A stretch of DNA of 64,000 nt from Lacrimispora sphenoides (GTDB taxonomy: Bacteria; Bacillota; Clostridia; Lachnospirales; Lachnospiraceae): NCBI RefSeq assembly GCF_900105215.1, contig NZ_FOIP01000001.1, forward strand, positions 3,040,501 to 3,104,500, read 5' to 3'. Below the pieces are notes generated by a model. That model did not search any database, was not told the origin of the DNA, and saw only the letters and a list, made by a program, of their open reading frames with translations. A program made the translations under genes and the position numbers. This document shows positions 1-8,824 of this stretch, in pieces; positions within the stretch are counted from its first letter, which is position 1; every line of letters starts with the position of its first letter.

Positions 1-2720
1 AGGGAGGTTATCAGGGCAATCGTGACGGAAGACCGCAGGGCCAGGGAGGCTACCAGGGCAACCGTGACGGAAGACCACAGGGCCAGGGAGGCTACCAGGG
101 CAACCGTGACGGAAGACCACAGGGCCAGGGAGGCTACCAGGGCAACCGTGACGGAAGACCACAGGGCCAGGGAGGTTATCAGGGCAACCGTGACGGAAGA
201 CCACAGGGCCAGGGAGGTTATCAGGGCAACCGTGATGGAAGACCACAGGGCCAGGGAGGCTACCAGGGCAATCGTGATGGAAGACCGCAGGGCCAGGGAG
301 GCTACCAGGGCAACCGTGATGGAAGACCACAGGGCCAGGGAGGCTACCAGGGCAACCGTGATGGAAGACCACAGGGTCAGGGAGGCTATCAGGGCAATCG
401 TGACGGAAGACCACAGGGCCAGGGAGGCTACCAGGGTAACCGTGACGGAAGACCACAGGGTCAGGGAGGCTACCAGGGCAACCGCGACGGAAGACCGCAG
501 GGCGGTGGCTACCAGGGTAACCGTGATGGAAGACCACAGGGCCAGGGAGGCTATCAGGGCAACCGTGATGGAAGACCACAGGGTCAGGGAGGCTATCAGG
601 GTAACCGTGACGGAAGACCACAGGGCCAGGGAGGCTACCAGGGTAACCGTGACGGAAGACCGCAGGGCCAGGGAGGCTACCAGGGCAACCGTGACGGAAG
701 ACCACAGGGCCAGGGAGGCTACCAGGGTAACCGTGACGGAAGACCACAGGGACAACGTACAGGCAGAGATGCTGGTCCTAAGACAGGTTCCTTTGATACT
801 CCAATCCAGGCAAAGCCTACCAGCAACAGGGCTGCAAAGAACACTTATAAAAATGGCAGATTTGATAAGAGAGATAAAGATGACGAGGCTAAGAAAAGAG
901 CACAGGGCAAAGGTGGAAAGCCGTATCCGGTTCAGCCTCCGGTGCATGTAGAGCCTAAGGTAGAAGAGATAAAGACCATAACTCTCCCAGATATCATGAC
1001 GATTAAGGAACTGGCTGAGAAGATGAAGCTTCAGCCATCTGCCATTGTAAAGAAGCTGTTCTTACAGGGTAAAATCGTTACTCTTAATACGGAAATCGAT
1101 TATGACCAGGCGGAAGAGATCGCTTTGGGATATGATGTTCTCTGCGAGAAAGAAATAAAAATAGATGTTATTGAAGAACTGCTGAAAGAGGCTGATGAAA
1201 ATGAGGCAGATAAGGTTTCCAGACCGCCGGTAGTCTGCGTTATGGGCCATGTTGACCATGGTAAAACATCCCTTCTTGATGCGATCCGCCAAAGCCATGT
1301 AACCTCCAGAGAGGCAGGCGGGATCACGCAGCATATTGGTGCTTATACCGTTGAAGTAAACGGAGAAAAGATCACATTTTTGGATACTCCGGGACACGAG
1401 GCCTTTACCGCTATGCGTATGAGAGGTGCTCAGTCTACTGATATCGCAATTCTTGTAGTAGCAGCTGATGACGGTGTGATGCCTCAGACTGTGGAGGCAA
1501 TCAACCATGCCAAGGCAGCTGAAGTGGAGATCATTGTCGCCATTAATAAGATTGATAAACCAAGTGCCAATATTGACAAGGTAAAGCAGGAATTATCTGA
1601 ATATGAACTGATTCCTGAGGACTGGGGCGGAAGTACCATATTTGTTCCGGTTTCTGCCCATACAAAGGATGGCATCAAAGAACTTCTGGAAATGATCCTT
1701 CTAACCTCAGAAGTAAAGGAATTAAAGGCAAATCCGAACCGCCGGGCAAGAGGTCTTATTATTGAGGCCGAACTTGATAAGGGCAAAGGGCCGGTAGCTA
1801 CTGTACTGGTACAGAAGGGAACCCTTCGGGTAGGTGACACGGTTACCGCTGGTTCCTGTTACGGAAAAGTCCGTGCCATGATGGATGATAAGGGCCGCAG
1901 AGTAAAAGAGGCAGGTCCATCCACACCGGTTGAAATTTTAGGACTTAATGACGTTCCAAATGCAGGCGAAGTCCTGGTTGGAACCGAAAATGAAAAAGAA
2001 GCAAGAACCTTTGCTGAGACATTTATTTCCGAAGGTAAGAATAAATTACTGGAAGATACAAAGGCTAAGTTATCACTGGATGATTTATTCAGTCAGATCA
2101 AAGCCGGCAACATCAAGGAGCTTCCGCTTATCGTGAAAGCAGATGTACAGGGTTCCGTGGAAGCGGTAAAGCAGAGCCTTGTGAAGCTGTCTAACGAAGA
2201 GGTTATGGTAAAGGTGATTCACGGAGGCGTAGGCGCAATTAATGAGTCTGACGTTTCCCTGGCTTCCGCATCCAATGCGATCATCATCGGCTTTAACGTA
2301 AGGCCTGATGTAACTGCAAAATCCATTGCAGACCGGGAAAAAGTGGATATGAGACTTTACAAGGTAATCTATCAGGCTATTGAGGATGTAGAGGCAGCGA
2401 TGAAGGGCATGCTTGATCCGATATTTGAAGAGAAGATCATCGGCCACGCAATTGTGCGCCAGACCTTTAAGGCATCCGGAGTAGGTACCATTGCAGGCTC
2501 CTATGTAATGGACGGTAAGTTCCAGAGAGGCTGCAGCGTCCGCATCACACGTGCCGGAGAGCAGACCTACGATGGTCCTCTGGCTTCCTTAAAGAGATTT
2601 AAGGATGATGTGAAGGAAGTTGCAACAGGTTATGAGTGCGGCCTTGTATTTGAGAAATTTAATGATATTCAGGAAGACGATATGATTGAAGCATATGCCA
2701 TGGTTGAGGTTCCCCGCTAG
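1..2720 (+). CDS. infB: Translation initiation factor IF-2 (5' end outside window)
   Basis: GTPase that delivers initiator fMet-tRNA to the 30S subunit. The frame is open from base 3 to the TAG at 2718-2720 (905 visible residues, start missing). The first ~250 residues are a Gly/Arg/Gln-rich tandem repeat, then a short basic linker, the IF2_N helix region ([20 protein letters not shown]), the G domain with G1 GHVDHGKT (about 1243-1266), DTPGHE and NKID, and the C-terminal beta-barrel and initiator-tRNA-binding domains. An ATG-started open frame at 22-951 is only the repeat read in another frame. First visible gene of the infB-rbfA-nrnA-truB-ribF series. The identity is certain; the N-terminal length is unknown. 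Confidence 0.97.
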   Translation, partial: GGYQGNRDGRPQGQGGYQGNRDGRPQGQGGYQGNRDGRPQGQGGYQGNRDGRPQGQGGYQGNRDGRPQGQGGYQGNRDGRPQGQGGYQGNRDGRPQGQGGYQGNRDGRPQGQGGYQGNRDGRPQGQGGYQGNRDGRPQGQGGYQGNRDGRPQGQGGYQGNRDGRPQGGGYQGNRDGRPQGQGGYQGNRDGRPQGQGGYQGNRDGRPQGQGGYQGNRDGRPQGQGGYQGNRDGRPQGQGGYQGNRDGRPQGQRTGRDAGPKTGSFDTPIQAKPTSNRAAKNTYKNGRFDKRDKDDEAKKRAQGKGGKPYPVQPPVHVEPKVEEIKTITLPDIMTIKELAEKMKLQPSAIVKKLFLQGKIVTLNTEIDYDQAEEIALGYDVLCEKEIKIDVIEELLKEADENEADKVSRPPVVCVMGHVDHGKTSLLDAIRQSHVTSREAGGITQHIGAYTVEVNGEKITFLDTPGHEAFTAMRMRGAQSTDIAILVVAADDGVMPQTVEAINHAKAAEVEIIVAINKIDKPSANIDKVKQELSEYELIPEDWGGSTIFVPVSAHTKDGIKELLEMILLTSEVKELKANPNRRARGLIIEAELDKGKGPVATVLVQKGTLRVGDTVTAGSCYGKVRAMMDDKGRRVKEAGPSTPVEILGLNDVPNAGEVLVGTENEKEARTFAETFISEGKNKLLEDTKAKLSLDDLFSQIKAGNIKELPLIVKADVQGSVEAVKQSLVKLSNEEVMVKVIHGGVGAINESDVSLASASNAIIIGFNVRPDVTAKSIADREKVDMRLYKVIYQAIEDVEAAMKGMLDPIFEEKIIGHAIVRQTFKASGVGTIAGSYVMDGKFQRGCSVRITRAGEQTYDGPLASLKRFKDDVKEVATGYECGLVFEKFNDIQEDDMIEAYAMVEVPR
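3..755 (+). repeat. 42-bp in-frame tandem repeat inside infB
   Basis: Eighteen visible copies of a 42-bp unit encode [14 protein letters not shown]. One copy (465-503) is 39 bp because a Gln codon is missing; the last copy is slightly diverged. Differences between copies are nearly all synonymous third-position changes (tac/tat, aac/aat, gac/gat, cca/ccg, ggc/ggt), so the peptide is conserved while the DNA drifts. The array continues beyond the left edge. It forms a long, probably disordered RGG-like linker in IF-2. Confidence 0.97.
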
Positions 2721-2750
2721 GAACCTGCATCCTGGAATTTTGAAAAGATG

Positions 2751-2775
2751 AGCCCGTAATGCGGGCTGGTCTTTT
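2751..2775 (+). terminator. Small hairpin with U-run between infB and rbfA
   Basis: AGCCCG (2751-2756) pairs with CGGGCT (2762-2767) across a 5-nt loop, followed by ggtcttttt. It looks like a weak intrinsic terminator or an mRNA-processing stem inside the operon, because rbfA starts only 33 bp later with no promoter evident. Confidence 0.4.
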
Positions 2776-2807
2776 TGAAACTGCGGACAAAATGCGAAAG
2801 GAATAAC

Positions 2808-3170
2808 ATGCGTAAAAACAGTATAAAGAATACCAGAATCAACATGGAGGTCCAGAGGGAGTTAAGTGAGATCATCCGTCTGGAAATCAAAGATCCAAGA
2901 ATCCATCCCATGACTACCGTGGTTGACGTTTCAGTTACCCCGGATTTAAAATACTGTAAGGCATTCATCAGTATTCTGGGAGATGAGGAGGCCGGTAAGG
3001 CTACCATTGAAGGATTAAAAAGTGCAGAAGGTTACATCCGCCGTGAATTAGCAAGGAGAGTAAACCTTCGCAACACCCCGGAGATCAAGTTTATTTTGGA
3101 TCAGTCCATTGAATATGGAGTTAATATGTCCAAATTAATAGACGAGGTAACAAAAGATATCAGAGATTAG
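2808..3170 (+). CDS. rbfA: Ribosome-binding factor A
   Basis: Small KH-type protein (120 aa) that binds the 30S subunit and assists 16S rRNA 5'-end maturation and cold adaptation. The conserved core is visible: basic N-terminus, EVQRELSEIIRLEIKDPRI, then VDVSVTPDLKYCKAFISILG and RVNLRNTPEIKFILDQSIEYG. The ATG at 2808 is chosen because AAAGGA lies 6-10 nt upstream; the upstream in-frame codon at 2775 has no ribosome site and would add 11 residues unlike the family. It sits between infB and nrnA as in most Firmicutes. Confidence 0.95.
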   Translation: MRKNSIKNTRINMEVQRELSEIIRLEIKDPRIHPMTTVVDVSVTPDLKYCKAFISILGDEEAGKATIEGLKSAEGYIRRELARRVNLRNTPEIKFILDQSIEYGVNMSKLIDEVTKDIRD

Positions 3171-3182
3171 GGAGGTGCCCTT

Positions 3183-4133
3183 GTGAGTTTTTTTGACACA
3201 GTGCTTGAAGATGTGAAAACGGTAGCAATCATGGGTCATGTCCGTCCGGACGGGGACTGCGTTGGTTCCTGTCTGGCGGCTTACAACTATCTGGAACAGC
3301 ATCATCCGCAAGTGGAAGCGGTGGTTTATCTTGAGACCCCTCCTTCCAAATTTGATTATCTCAGGAATTTTGACCGCATTGTCAGTGACTTTTCAGAGGA
3401 TAAGGAATATGATCTCTGTGTTTGCCTTGACAGCAGTGATACGCTCCGGTTTGGGGAGGCAGCAAAGTTCTTAAATACCGCAAAAAAAAGTCTCTGTGTG
3501 GATCACCACGTTACCAATTTAAGATACGCAAAAGAGAATATTGTACAGGATGATTCAAGTTCGACCTGCGAGGTGCTTTACGGCCTCTTAGATGAAAATA
3601 AGATTACCAGGGAAATAGCAGAATGCATTTATACCGGAATTATCCATGATACCGGAGTGTTTAAATACGACTGCACTTCAAAAAGGACGATGGAAATTGC
3701 AGGGAAGCTGATGGAAAAGGGAATCGACTTTTCAAAGATCATCGATGAAAGTTTTTACCGGAAGACCTATATCCAGAATCAGATTCTGGGAAGGGCTTTA
3801 TTAGAGAGCATAACCTTTCACGACAACCGTTGCATTTTCAGTGCCATCAGCAAAAAGGAAATGGATTTCTACGATGTTACCGGTGCTGATATGGATGGAA
3901 TCATTGATCAGCTTCGAATCACCGAGGGTGTGGAATGTGCCATATTCATGTATGAAATCTCATGCAGGGAGTATAAGGTGAGTCTGCGCTCTACCACGGA
4001 TCTTGATGTGAGCAAAATTGCCGTTTATTTCGGCGGCGGCGGTCATAAGAAAGCGGCCGGCTGTACCATGGCAGGAAGTGTTCATGATGTGATCAACAAT
4101 CTGTCAAATCAGATTGCAAAACAGCTTAACTAG
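3183..4133 (+). CDS. nrnA: Bifunctional oligoribonuclease / pAp phosphatase NrnA (DHH/DHHA1)
   Basis: DHH-family phosphoesterase that degrades nano-RNA and dephosphorylates pAp. At 316 aa it has the family length. Motifs: GHVRPDGDCVGS (motif I metal ligands), a central Asp in CVCLDSSDT, the DHH motif in CVDHHVTN, and the C-terminal DHHA1 substrate motif GGGGHKKAAGC. It starts at a GTG (3183) with GGGAGGTG upstream, 12 bp after rbfA, and is followed 11 bp later by truB, so it is probably co-transcribed and translationally close-coupled. Confidence 0.93.
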   Translation: MSFFDTVLEDVKTVAIMGHVRPDGDCVGSCLAAYNYLEQHHPQVEAVVYLETPPSKFDYLRNFDRIVSDFSEDKEYDLCVCLDSSDTLRFGEAAKFLNTAKKSLCVDHHVTNLRYAKENIVQDDSSSTCEVLYGLLDENKITREIAECIYTGIIHDTGVFKYDCTSKRTMEIAGKLMEKGIDFSKIIDESFYRKTYIQNQILGRALLESITFHDNRCIFSAISKKEMDFYDVTGADMDGIIDQLRITEGVECAIFMYEISCREYKVSLRSTTDLDVSKIAVYFGGGGHKKAAGCTMAGSVHDVINNLSNQIAKQLN

Positions 4134-4144
4134 GAGACGGATCA

Positions 4145-5050
4145 ATGGCAGACGGCATCATCAATGTATACAAGGAAAAAGGATTTACCTCTCATGACGT
4201 TGTGGCGAAAATGAGAGGTATTTTAAAGCAGAAAAAAATAGGGCATACAGGAACCCTGGATCCTATGGCAGAGGGAGTATTACCCGTATGCCTGGGAAAG
4301 GCGACGAAGCTTTGCGATATGCTGACAGATAAGACCAAAACCTATGAGGCGGTCCTGCTTCTGGGCAGGGAAACTGATACCCAGGATACTACGGGAGAAA
4401 TTCTTAAGGAATATCCGGTCAAGGCAGATGAGGCCCAGGTGAAGGAAGCCGTACTCAGCTTTCTTGGTCATTACGATCAGATACCACCCATGTATTCTGC
4501 GCTAAAGGTGGATGGAAAAAAGCTTTATGAACTGGCCAGAGCCGGAAAAGAAGTGGAGCGGAAAGCCAGGCCTGTGGAGATTTTAGAGATTACTGTAGAC
4601 CGGATCCAGCTCCCCCGGGTTACCATGACTGTAACCTGTTCCAAGGGAACCTATATCAGAACCCTTTGCTATGACATCGGGAGAAAGCTTGGCTGCGGAG
4701 GGTGCATGGAATCCCTTCTCCGCACCCAGGTTTCCGGGTTTTGTTTAGAGGACAGCCTGACCCTGGCACAGATCGAGGAGCTTCGGGATGATGGAACCCT
4801 GGAGAATCATATTCTTGCTGTGGACAAGGTGTTTTCGGAATATCCGGCACTTAAGATGAAACAGGATTTTGACAAGCTGGTGCACAATGGGAACCCCTTT
4901 TACAGGAATCAGGCGGAGGGAGATTCTATGTTACCTGACGGACCTGTAAGAGTATATGACAGCAGGAACCAGTTTATTGGAGTTTACGTACCTGACAGGG
5001 AGAAGGAGCTTCTTAAGCCTCAAAAGGTATTTCTGGGAGGAACGCCTTAA
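4145..5050 (+). CDS. truB: tRNA pseudouridine(55) synthase TruB
   Basis: Converts U55 of the tRNA T-loop to pseudouridine. 301 aa. The catalytic Asp lies in GHTGTLDPMAEGVLPVCLG; further family motifs are KTYEAVLLLGRETDTQDTTG, IPPMYSALKVDGKKLYELAR and CSKGTYIRTLCYDIG, with a C-terminal extension of PUA-like character. The ATG at 4145 has GGAGACGG upstream. Part of the infB operon. Confidence 0.96.
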   Translation: MADGIINVYKEKGFTSHDVVAKMRGILKQKKIGHTGTLDPMAEGVLPVCLGKATKLCDMLTDKTKTYEAVLLLGRETDTQDTTGEILKEYPVKADEAQVKEAVLSFLGHYDQIPPMYSALKVDGKKLYELARAGKEVERKARPVEILEITVDRIQLPRVTMTVTCSKGTYIRTLCYDIGRKLGCGGCMESLLRTQVSGFCLEDSLTLAQIEELRDDGTLENHILAVDKVFSEYPALKMKQDFDKLVHNGNPFYRNQAEGDSMLPDGPVRVYDSRNQFIGVYVPDREKELLKPQKVFLGGTP

Positions 5051-5083
5051 GGCATACCTTTTGCCCGGAAAGTAGGGCAGGAA

Positions 5084-5145
5084 AGAGGAAACCCCTTCCA
5101 GGGATCCCTATATGCCCTGAGAAACCGGGCAGAAAAGAGGAAATG
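5084..5145 (+). repeat. Dispersed ~60-bp intergenic repeat, copy A (before ribF)
   Basis: About 60 bp ending at the ribF ribosome site is roughly 85% identical to 44063-44127 before ridA, in the same orientation. The shared cores are CCCTTCCAGG, TATATGCCCTGAGAA and CCGGGC. In this copy CCGGGC (5125-5130) can also pair with GCCCGG at 5063-5068, giving a stem-loop between truB and ribF. Confidence 0.7.
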
Positions 5146-5149
5146 AATC

Positions 5150-6103
5150 ATGGAATATATAACCGGAACCAGAGAATTTCAGATTGAAGAGCCTGCAATC
5201 GTAACCCTGGGAAAATTCGACGGACGCCACAGAGGCCACCAGAAGCTGTTAAAGCGGATGGGAGAGCTAAAGGCAGCCAAAGGGTATAAAACGGCTGTCC
5301 TTACCTTTGATATGGCCCCCATTACCCTCATGACAGGAAGCCCCCAAAAGGCCATTACTACCAATCTGGAGAGAAAAAACAATCTGGAGAAGATCGGCAT
5401 CGATTATCTGGTGGAATACCCTTTTACAGAGGAAACCTCGCATATGGAGCCGGAGGAATTCGTAGAGCTTGTTCTGGCAGGCCAGATGAATGCCAGGATC
5501 ATCGTAGTTGGTACGGATTGTACCTTTGGGTACCAGGGAGCGGGAAATGCGGACAGCCTTTACCAGTGGAAAGACCGGTATGGTTATGAACTGATCGTTA
5601 TTCCGAAAGAGCAGGATGACCACCGGGATATCAGCAGTACCTACATCAGAGAGCAGCTGGATGCCGGAAATATGGAAAAGGCCAACGAGCTTTTGGGAGA
5701 GCCATATGCCATACATGGAACCGTGGTCCACGGCAACCATATTGGAGGAGCGGTTCTTGGATTTCCAACGGCCAATATTCTGCCTTCGCCGGAGAAACAC
5801 CTTCCTTTATTCGGCGTGTATGTGTCCAAAGTATATGTGGACGGTACTTATTATGGGGGCATTACGAATATCGGAAGAAAGCCCACGGTGGAGGGAAATT
5901 CACCTGTTGTAGCAGAAACCTTTATTTATGGTATAAATGAGGATATATATGGAAAGACTATAGAAGTACAGCTTTTGCATTTTGTCCGTCCTGAACGGAA
6001 ATTTGAAGGGCTGGAACAATTAAAAGCACAGATCGGGAAGGATAGAGAATACGGGATGCGGTATTTAAAAGACCTTTCAGATCAGCAAATCACTCATTTG
6101 TAA
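5150..6103 (+). CDS. ribF: Bifunctional riboflavin kinase / FMN adenylyltransferase
   Basis: Makes FMN and then FAD from riboflavin. 317 aa. The N-terminal nucleotidyltransferase shows GKFDGRHRGHQKLL (the G-x-F-D-G-x-H-x-G-H nucleotide motif), TDCTFGYQGAGN and a central SSTYIREQL; the C-terminal flavokinase shows GGAVLGFPTANI and YGGITNIGRKPT. The position next to truB is the usual Firmicute arrangement. I see no FMN riboswitch upstream. The ATG at 5150 has AGAGGAAATG before it. Confidence 0.95.
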   Translation: MEYITGTREFQIEEPAIVTLGKFDGRHRGHQKLLKRMGELKAAKGYKTAVLTFDMAPITLMTGSPQKAITTNLERKNNLEKIGIDYLVEYPFTEETSHMEPEEFVELVLAGQMNARIIVVGTDCTFGYQGAGNADSLYQWKDRYGYELIVIPKEQDDHRDISSTYIREQLDAGNMEKANELLGEPYAIHGTVVHGNHIGGAVLGFPTANILPSPEKHLPLFGVYVSKVYVDGTYYGGITNIGRKPTVEGNSPVVAETFIYGINEDIYGKTIEVQLLHFVRPERKFEGLEQLKAQIGKDREYGMRYLKDLSDQQITHL

Positions 6104-6118
6104 AGGAAAGGCCATAAC

Positions 6119-7180
6119 TTGCGAAGGAAAGTGCATATGACTGACAAAGCATGGAAGGTACTAGGCTTTGCTATAGCATGCGGCAGTGCCGTATGGATAG
6201 GAACAGCAGATGTACAGGCCGCAAAATCAGAACCTAACCTTAAGACCGGTTCGCCAGTAGCAGGCATTTCGGTCTACATGGATCAATATCAGGAATCCAT
6301 GAAACAGGAGGGAACGGAAACGCCGGCCGGTCTTACGCAGGAAAAAATGAGGTATGGAACCTTCAACTCAATCTTTCAGAATCTTGGGGTGAGTGTGGTG
6401 GAGGATTCCTTGAACATCAGAAAAGAACCAAAGAATGATGCGGAAATCGTGGGGAAATTGAGAAACCATGCCGGCAGCAGTGTGCTGTCAGAAGAAAATG
6501 GCTGGTATAAAATAAAGTCAGGGCAAGTAACCGGATATGTATACGGAAAATATCTGGCCACCGGACAAGATGCCAGAGCAATTGCCTACTATAACATGAA
6601 GCTGATGCTCCGGGTAGACACTGAAACCCTTCGGGTCCGCAGCAAACCGAATACGGATTCTGAAGTACTGGGCAAGATTCATGAGGGTGAAACATATCCT
6701 TTTATCTCCCATAACGGGGGATGGGCAAAAATCCAATATAATGGTCAGACAGCCTATGCCTATGTACCAGAAAATGCCACAATCGCATTTACCATACCTG
6801 AAGCGGAAAAAAACAGTGACCTTCGCAATCAGGTTGTAAACTATGCGGTCGGGTTTGTGGGGAACCCATATCGATGGGGCGGCACCAATCCTAATACAGG
6901 GGCGGACTGCTCCGGTTTTGTCCAGTATGTGATGGAGCATGCCGCAGGAGTTCATTTAGACCGTACCTCCAGGCAGCAGGCCGAAGAGGGAGAAGTCATA
7001 CCAGCGTCCAGCATGGAGCCTGGCGACTTGCTGTTCTATGCAAGCGGAAGGCAAATCGACCATGTGGCCATGTATATTGGAAAGGGAAAAATCGTCCATG
7101 CGGCAAACCGCAGGAGTGGGATCAAAATCTCCACCTGGAATTACAGAAAGCCAGTCACCATACGGCGGGTGATTCCATGA
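6119..7180 (+). CDS. Secreted SH3-domain NlpC/P60 peptidoglycan hydrolase
   Basis: Probable gamma-D-Glu/diamino-acid endopeptidase of the cell wall. 353 aa from a TTG (AGGAAAGG upstream); an ATG at 6137 with its own AAGGAAA is an equally good start, giving 347 aa. A signal peptide (hydrophobic stretch ending near VQA) is followed by two bacterial SH3 domains (about 90-145 and 160-215), then NlpC/P60 (about 230-353) with Cys264 in ADCSGFVQY, His315 in IDHVAMYIG and His327 in IVHAANR. All three catalytic positions are intact. Last gene before a bidirectional terminator. Confidence 0.92.
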   Translation: MRRKVHMTDKAWKVLGFAIACGSAVWIGTADVQAAKSEPNLKTGSPVAGISVYMDQYQESMKQEGTETPAGLTQEKMRYGTFNSIFQNLGVSVVEDSLNIRKEPKNDAEIVGKLRNHAGSSVLSEENGWYKIKSGQVTGYVYGKYLATGQDARAIAYYNMKLMLRVDTETLRVRSKPNTDSEVLGKIHEGETYPFISHNGGWAKIQYNGQTAYAYVPENATIAFTIPEAEKNSDLRNQVVNYAVGFVGNPYRWGGTNPNTGADCSGFVQYVMEHAAGVHLDRTSRQQAEEGEVIPASSMEPGDLLFYASGRQIDHVAMYIGKGKIVHAANRRSGIKISTWNYRKPVTIRRVIP

Positions 7181-7203
7181 CAATGATATTTAAAAATAAA
7201 AAT

Positions 7204-7256
7204 AAAGGTTGCAGATTGACGCCCCGTATGAAAGGGGTCTCCTGTCTGCAACCTTT
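7204..7256. terminator. Bidirectional terminator between NlpC/P60 gene and livF
   Basis: AAAGGTTGCAGA (7204-7215) is a perfect complement of TCTGCAACCTTT (7245-7256), with an inner CCCC/GGGG stem. T-rich flanks on both sides suit the two convergent transcription units. Confidence 0.85.
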
Positions 7257-7260
7257 GTTT

Positions 7261-7971
7261 TTAATTCTTCTTTTTTCCAAGATAAGCTGCTATTACCGAT
7301 TCATCGGCCAACAGCTTTTTCCCGGACCCTGTCAAGGTGATCCGCCCGGTTTCCAGAACGTAGCCGATATCAGCCGTATGAAGGGCCATATTGGCATTTT
7401 GTTCGATGAGAAGAACGGTTACACCTTTTTTGTTGATCTCCCGGATAATAGAGAAGATATCCTTTACAATCAGCGGAGCAAGACCCAGTGAAGGTTCATC
7501 CATCATGAGGATCTTTGGCTGGCTCATAAGAGCCCTGGCAACTGCCAGCATCTGCTGCTCGCCTCCTGAAAGGGTACCGGAAAGCTGCCAGCTCCTTTCT
7601 TTTAACCGGGGAAATAAATCATAAATCCAGTCGATATCCTCCTTAAGATCGTCATTTCTTAAATAGGCTCCGATCTTGATATTTTCAATAACGGTCATAT
7701 CCGGAAACACATGGCGTCCTTCCGGTACCAGGGCAATTCCCCTGGATATAATATCCGGAGTATCCTTGCCGATCAGTTCCTCCCCATCCAGGGTGATACT
7801 GCTCCCGGCTGATGGCTTTACCAGACCGACAATAGATTTTAAGGTCGTGCTTTTTCCGGCTCCATTGGCCCCGATCAGGGTCACAATGCTCTTATCCGGC
7901 ACTTCAAAGGAAATTCCCTTAACGGCTTCAATTCCGCCGTAATTCACTCGCAAGTTATCAATCTTCAGCAT
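7261..7971 (-). CDS. livF: Branched-chain amino-acid ABC transporter ATPase LivF
   Basis: One of the two ATPases of a high-affinity Leu/Ile/Val-type importer. 236 aa, typical for LivF. Walker A GANGAGKST, signature LSGGEQQMLAVARAL, Walker B ILMMDEPSLGL, and the LivF-type C-terminus. Its start overlaps the end of livG by 14 bp. Last gene of the minus-strand liv operon, ending at the shared terminator at 7204-7256. The actual substrate (branched-chain amino acid, urea or another amide) cannot be settled from the ATPase. Confidence 0.93.
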   Translation of the reverse strand: MLKIDNLRVNYGGIEAVKGISFEVPDKSIVTLIGANGAGKSTTLKSIVGLVKPSAGSSITLDGEELIGKDTPDIISRGIALVPEGRHVFPDMTVIENIKIGAYLRNDDLKEDIDWIYDLFPRLKERSWQLSGTLSGGEQQMLAVARALMSQPKILMMDEPSLGLAPLIVKDIFSIIREINKKGVTVLLIEQNANMALHTADIGYVLETGRITLTGSGKKLLADESVIAAYLGKKKN

Positions 7972-8824
7972 CGTCGCTCACCCCCAGATATGCTTCAATT
8001 ACCCGTTCATTGTTCTGGATATCCTCCGGCGTTCCCTGTGCGATCAGCTTACCGAAATCCAGAACATAGATGCGGTCGGAAATCTGCATGACCAGATCCA
8101 TATGGTGCTCGATCATGAATACGGTAAGATGGTAAGAATCCCGGATCTGTTTAATAAAATCTGTTAATTCCTGGGTTTCCTGGGGATTCATGCCTGCAGC
8201 CGGCTCGTCAAGCAGCAGAAGTTTTGGTTCCGTTGCAAGGGCTCTGGCGATTTCTAAGCGCCTCTGTAAGCCGTAGGGAAGGGAGGTTGCAATTTCATCC
8301 TTTAAATGAAGCAGGTTTTGTTCCTCTAAAAGGGCAGCGGTTTCCACCCGCATCCGTTCCTCTTCCCTGCGGTTTAACCGAAGAGTTGCGGAAAATACAT
8401 TCTGTTTGGCACGCATGTGCTTTGCGATGAGCACATTGTCAAATACGGTCAGCTGTCCGAAAAGGCGGATGTTCTGGAAGGTACGTGCAATGCCTCCTTT
8501 TGTAATCACATCAGGCGTGCTGCTGATCACTGAAATTGGACCTGGCGTTACTTCTCCCAGATAGTTTTTCTTCATTTTTCCCTTTGGGGTATTGGAAAGA
8601 ATGGTTTCTCCCATAAAGTCCACCTGCCCGTAGGTTGGCTCATAAATACCGGTAACACAGTTAAATGCGGTTGTCTTTCCAGCACCGTTGGGACCGATTA
8701 AGGCCACGATTTCTCCCTGGTTTACGTCAAGGGTCAGACCGTTTACGGCCACAACACCGCCGAACTGCATGGTAATGTCCTGCATGTGGAGCACGTTAAT
8801 TGGAGTTTTTGCCGTGTTTGACAT
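7958..8824 (-). CDS. livG: Branched-chain amino-acid ABC transporter ATPase LivG
   Basis: Second ATPase of the importer. 288 aa, slightly longer than the usual ~255 because of an insert after the Walker A region (around residues 60-95, containing KMKKNYLGEVTPG). Walker A GPNGAGKTT, signature-like LPYGLQRRLEIARAL, Walker B LLLDEPAAGMNP and the LivG-specific YLGV C-terminus are present. Overlaps livM by 1 bp and livF by 14 bp, so translation is coupled. Confidence 0.93.
   Translation of the reverse strand: MSNTAKTPINVLHMQDITMQFGGVVAVNGLTLDVNQGEIVALIGPNGAGKTTAFNCVTGIYEPTYGQVDFMGETILSNTPKGKMKKNYLGEVTPGPISVISSTPDVITKGGIARTFQNIRLFGQLTVFDNVLIAKHMRAKQNVFSATLRLNRREEERMRVETAALLEEQNLLHLKDEIATSLPYGLQRRLEIARALATEPKLLLLDEPAAGMNPQETQELTDFIKQIRDSYHLTVFMIEHHMDLVMQISDRIYVLDFGKLIAQGTPEDIQNNERVIEAYLGVSDDAED

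Noticed and set aside
3..755. CRISPR-like regular repeats
   Set aside because: Units are contiguous with no unique spacers and are in frame in infB.
22..951. 309-residue open frame rich in [14 protein letters not shown] repeats
   Set aside because: It is the IF-2 repeat read one frame off; the true frame continues without stop into the IF-2 G domain.
5051..5149. FMN riboswitch before ribF
   Set aside because: The 99-bp gap is too short and contains a dispersed repeat instead.
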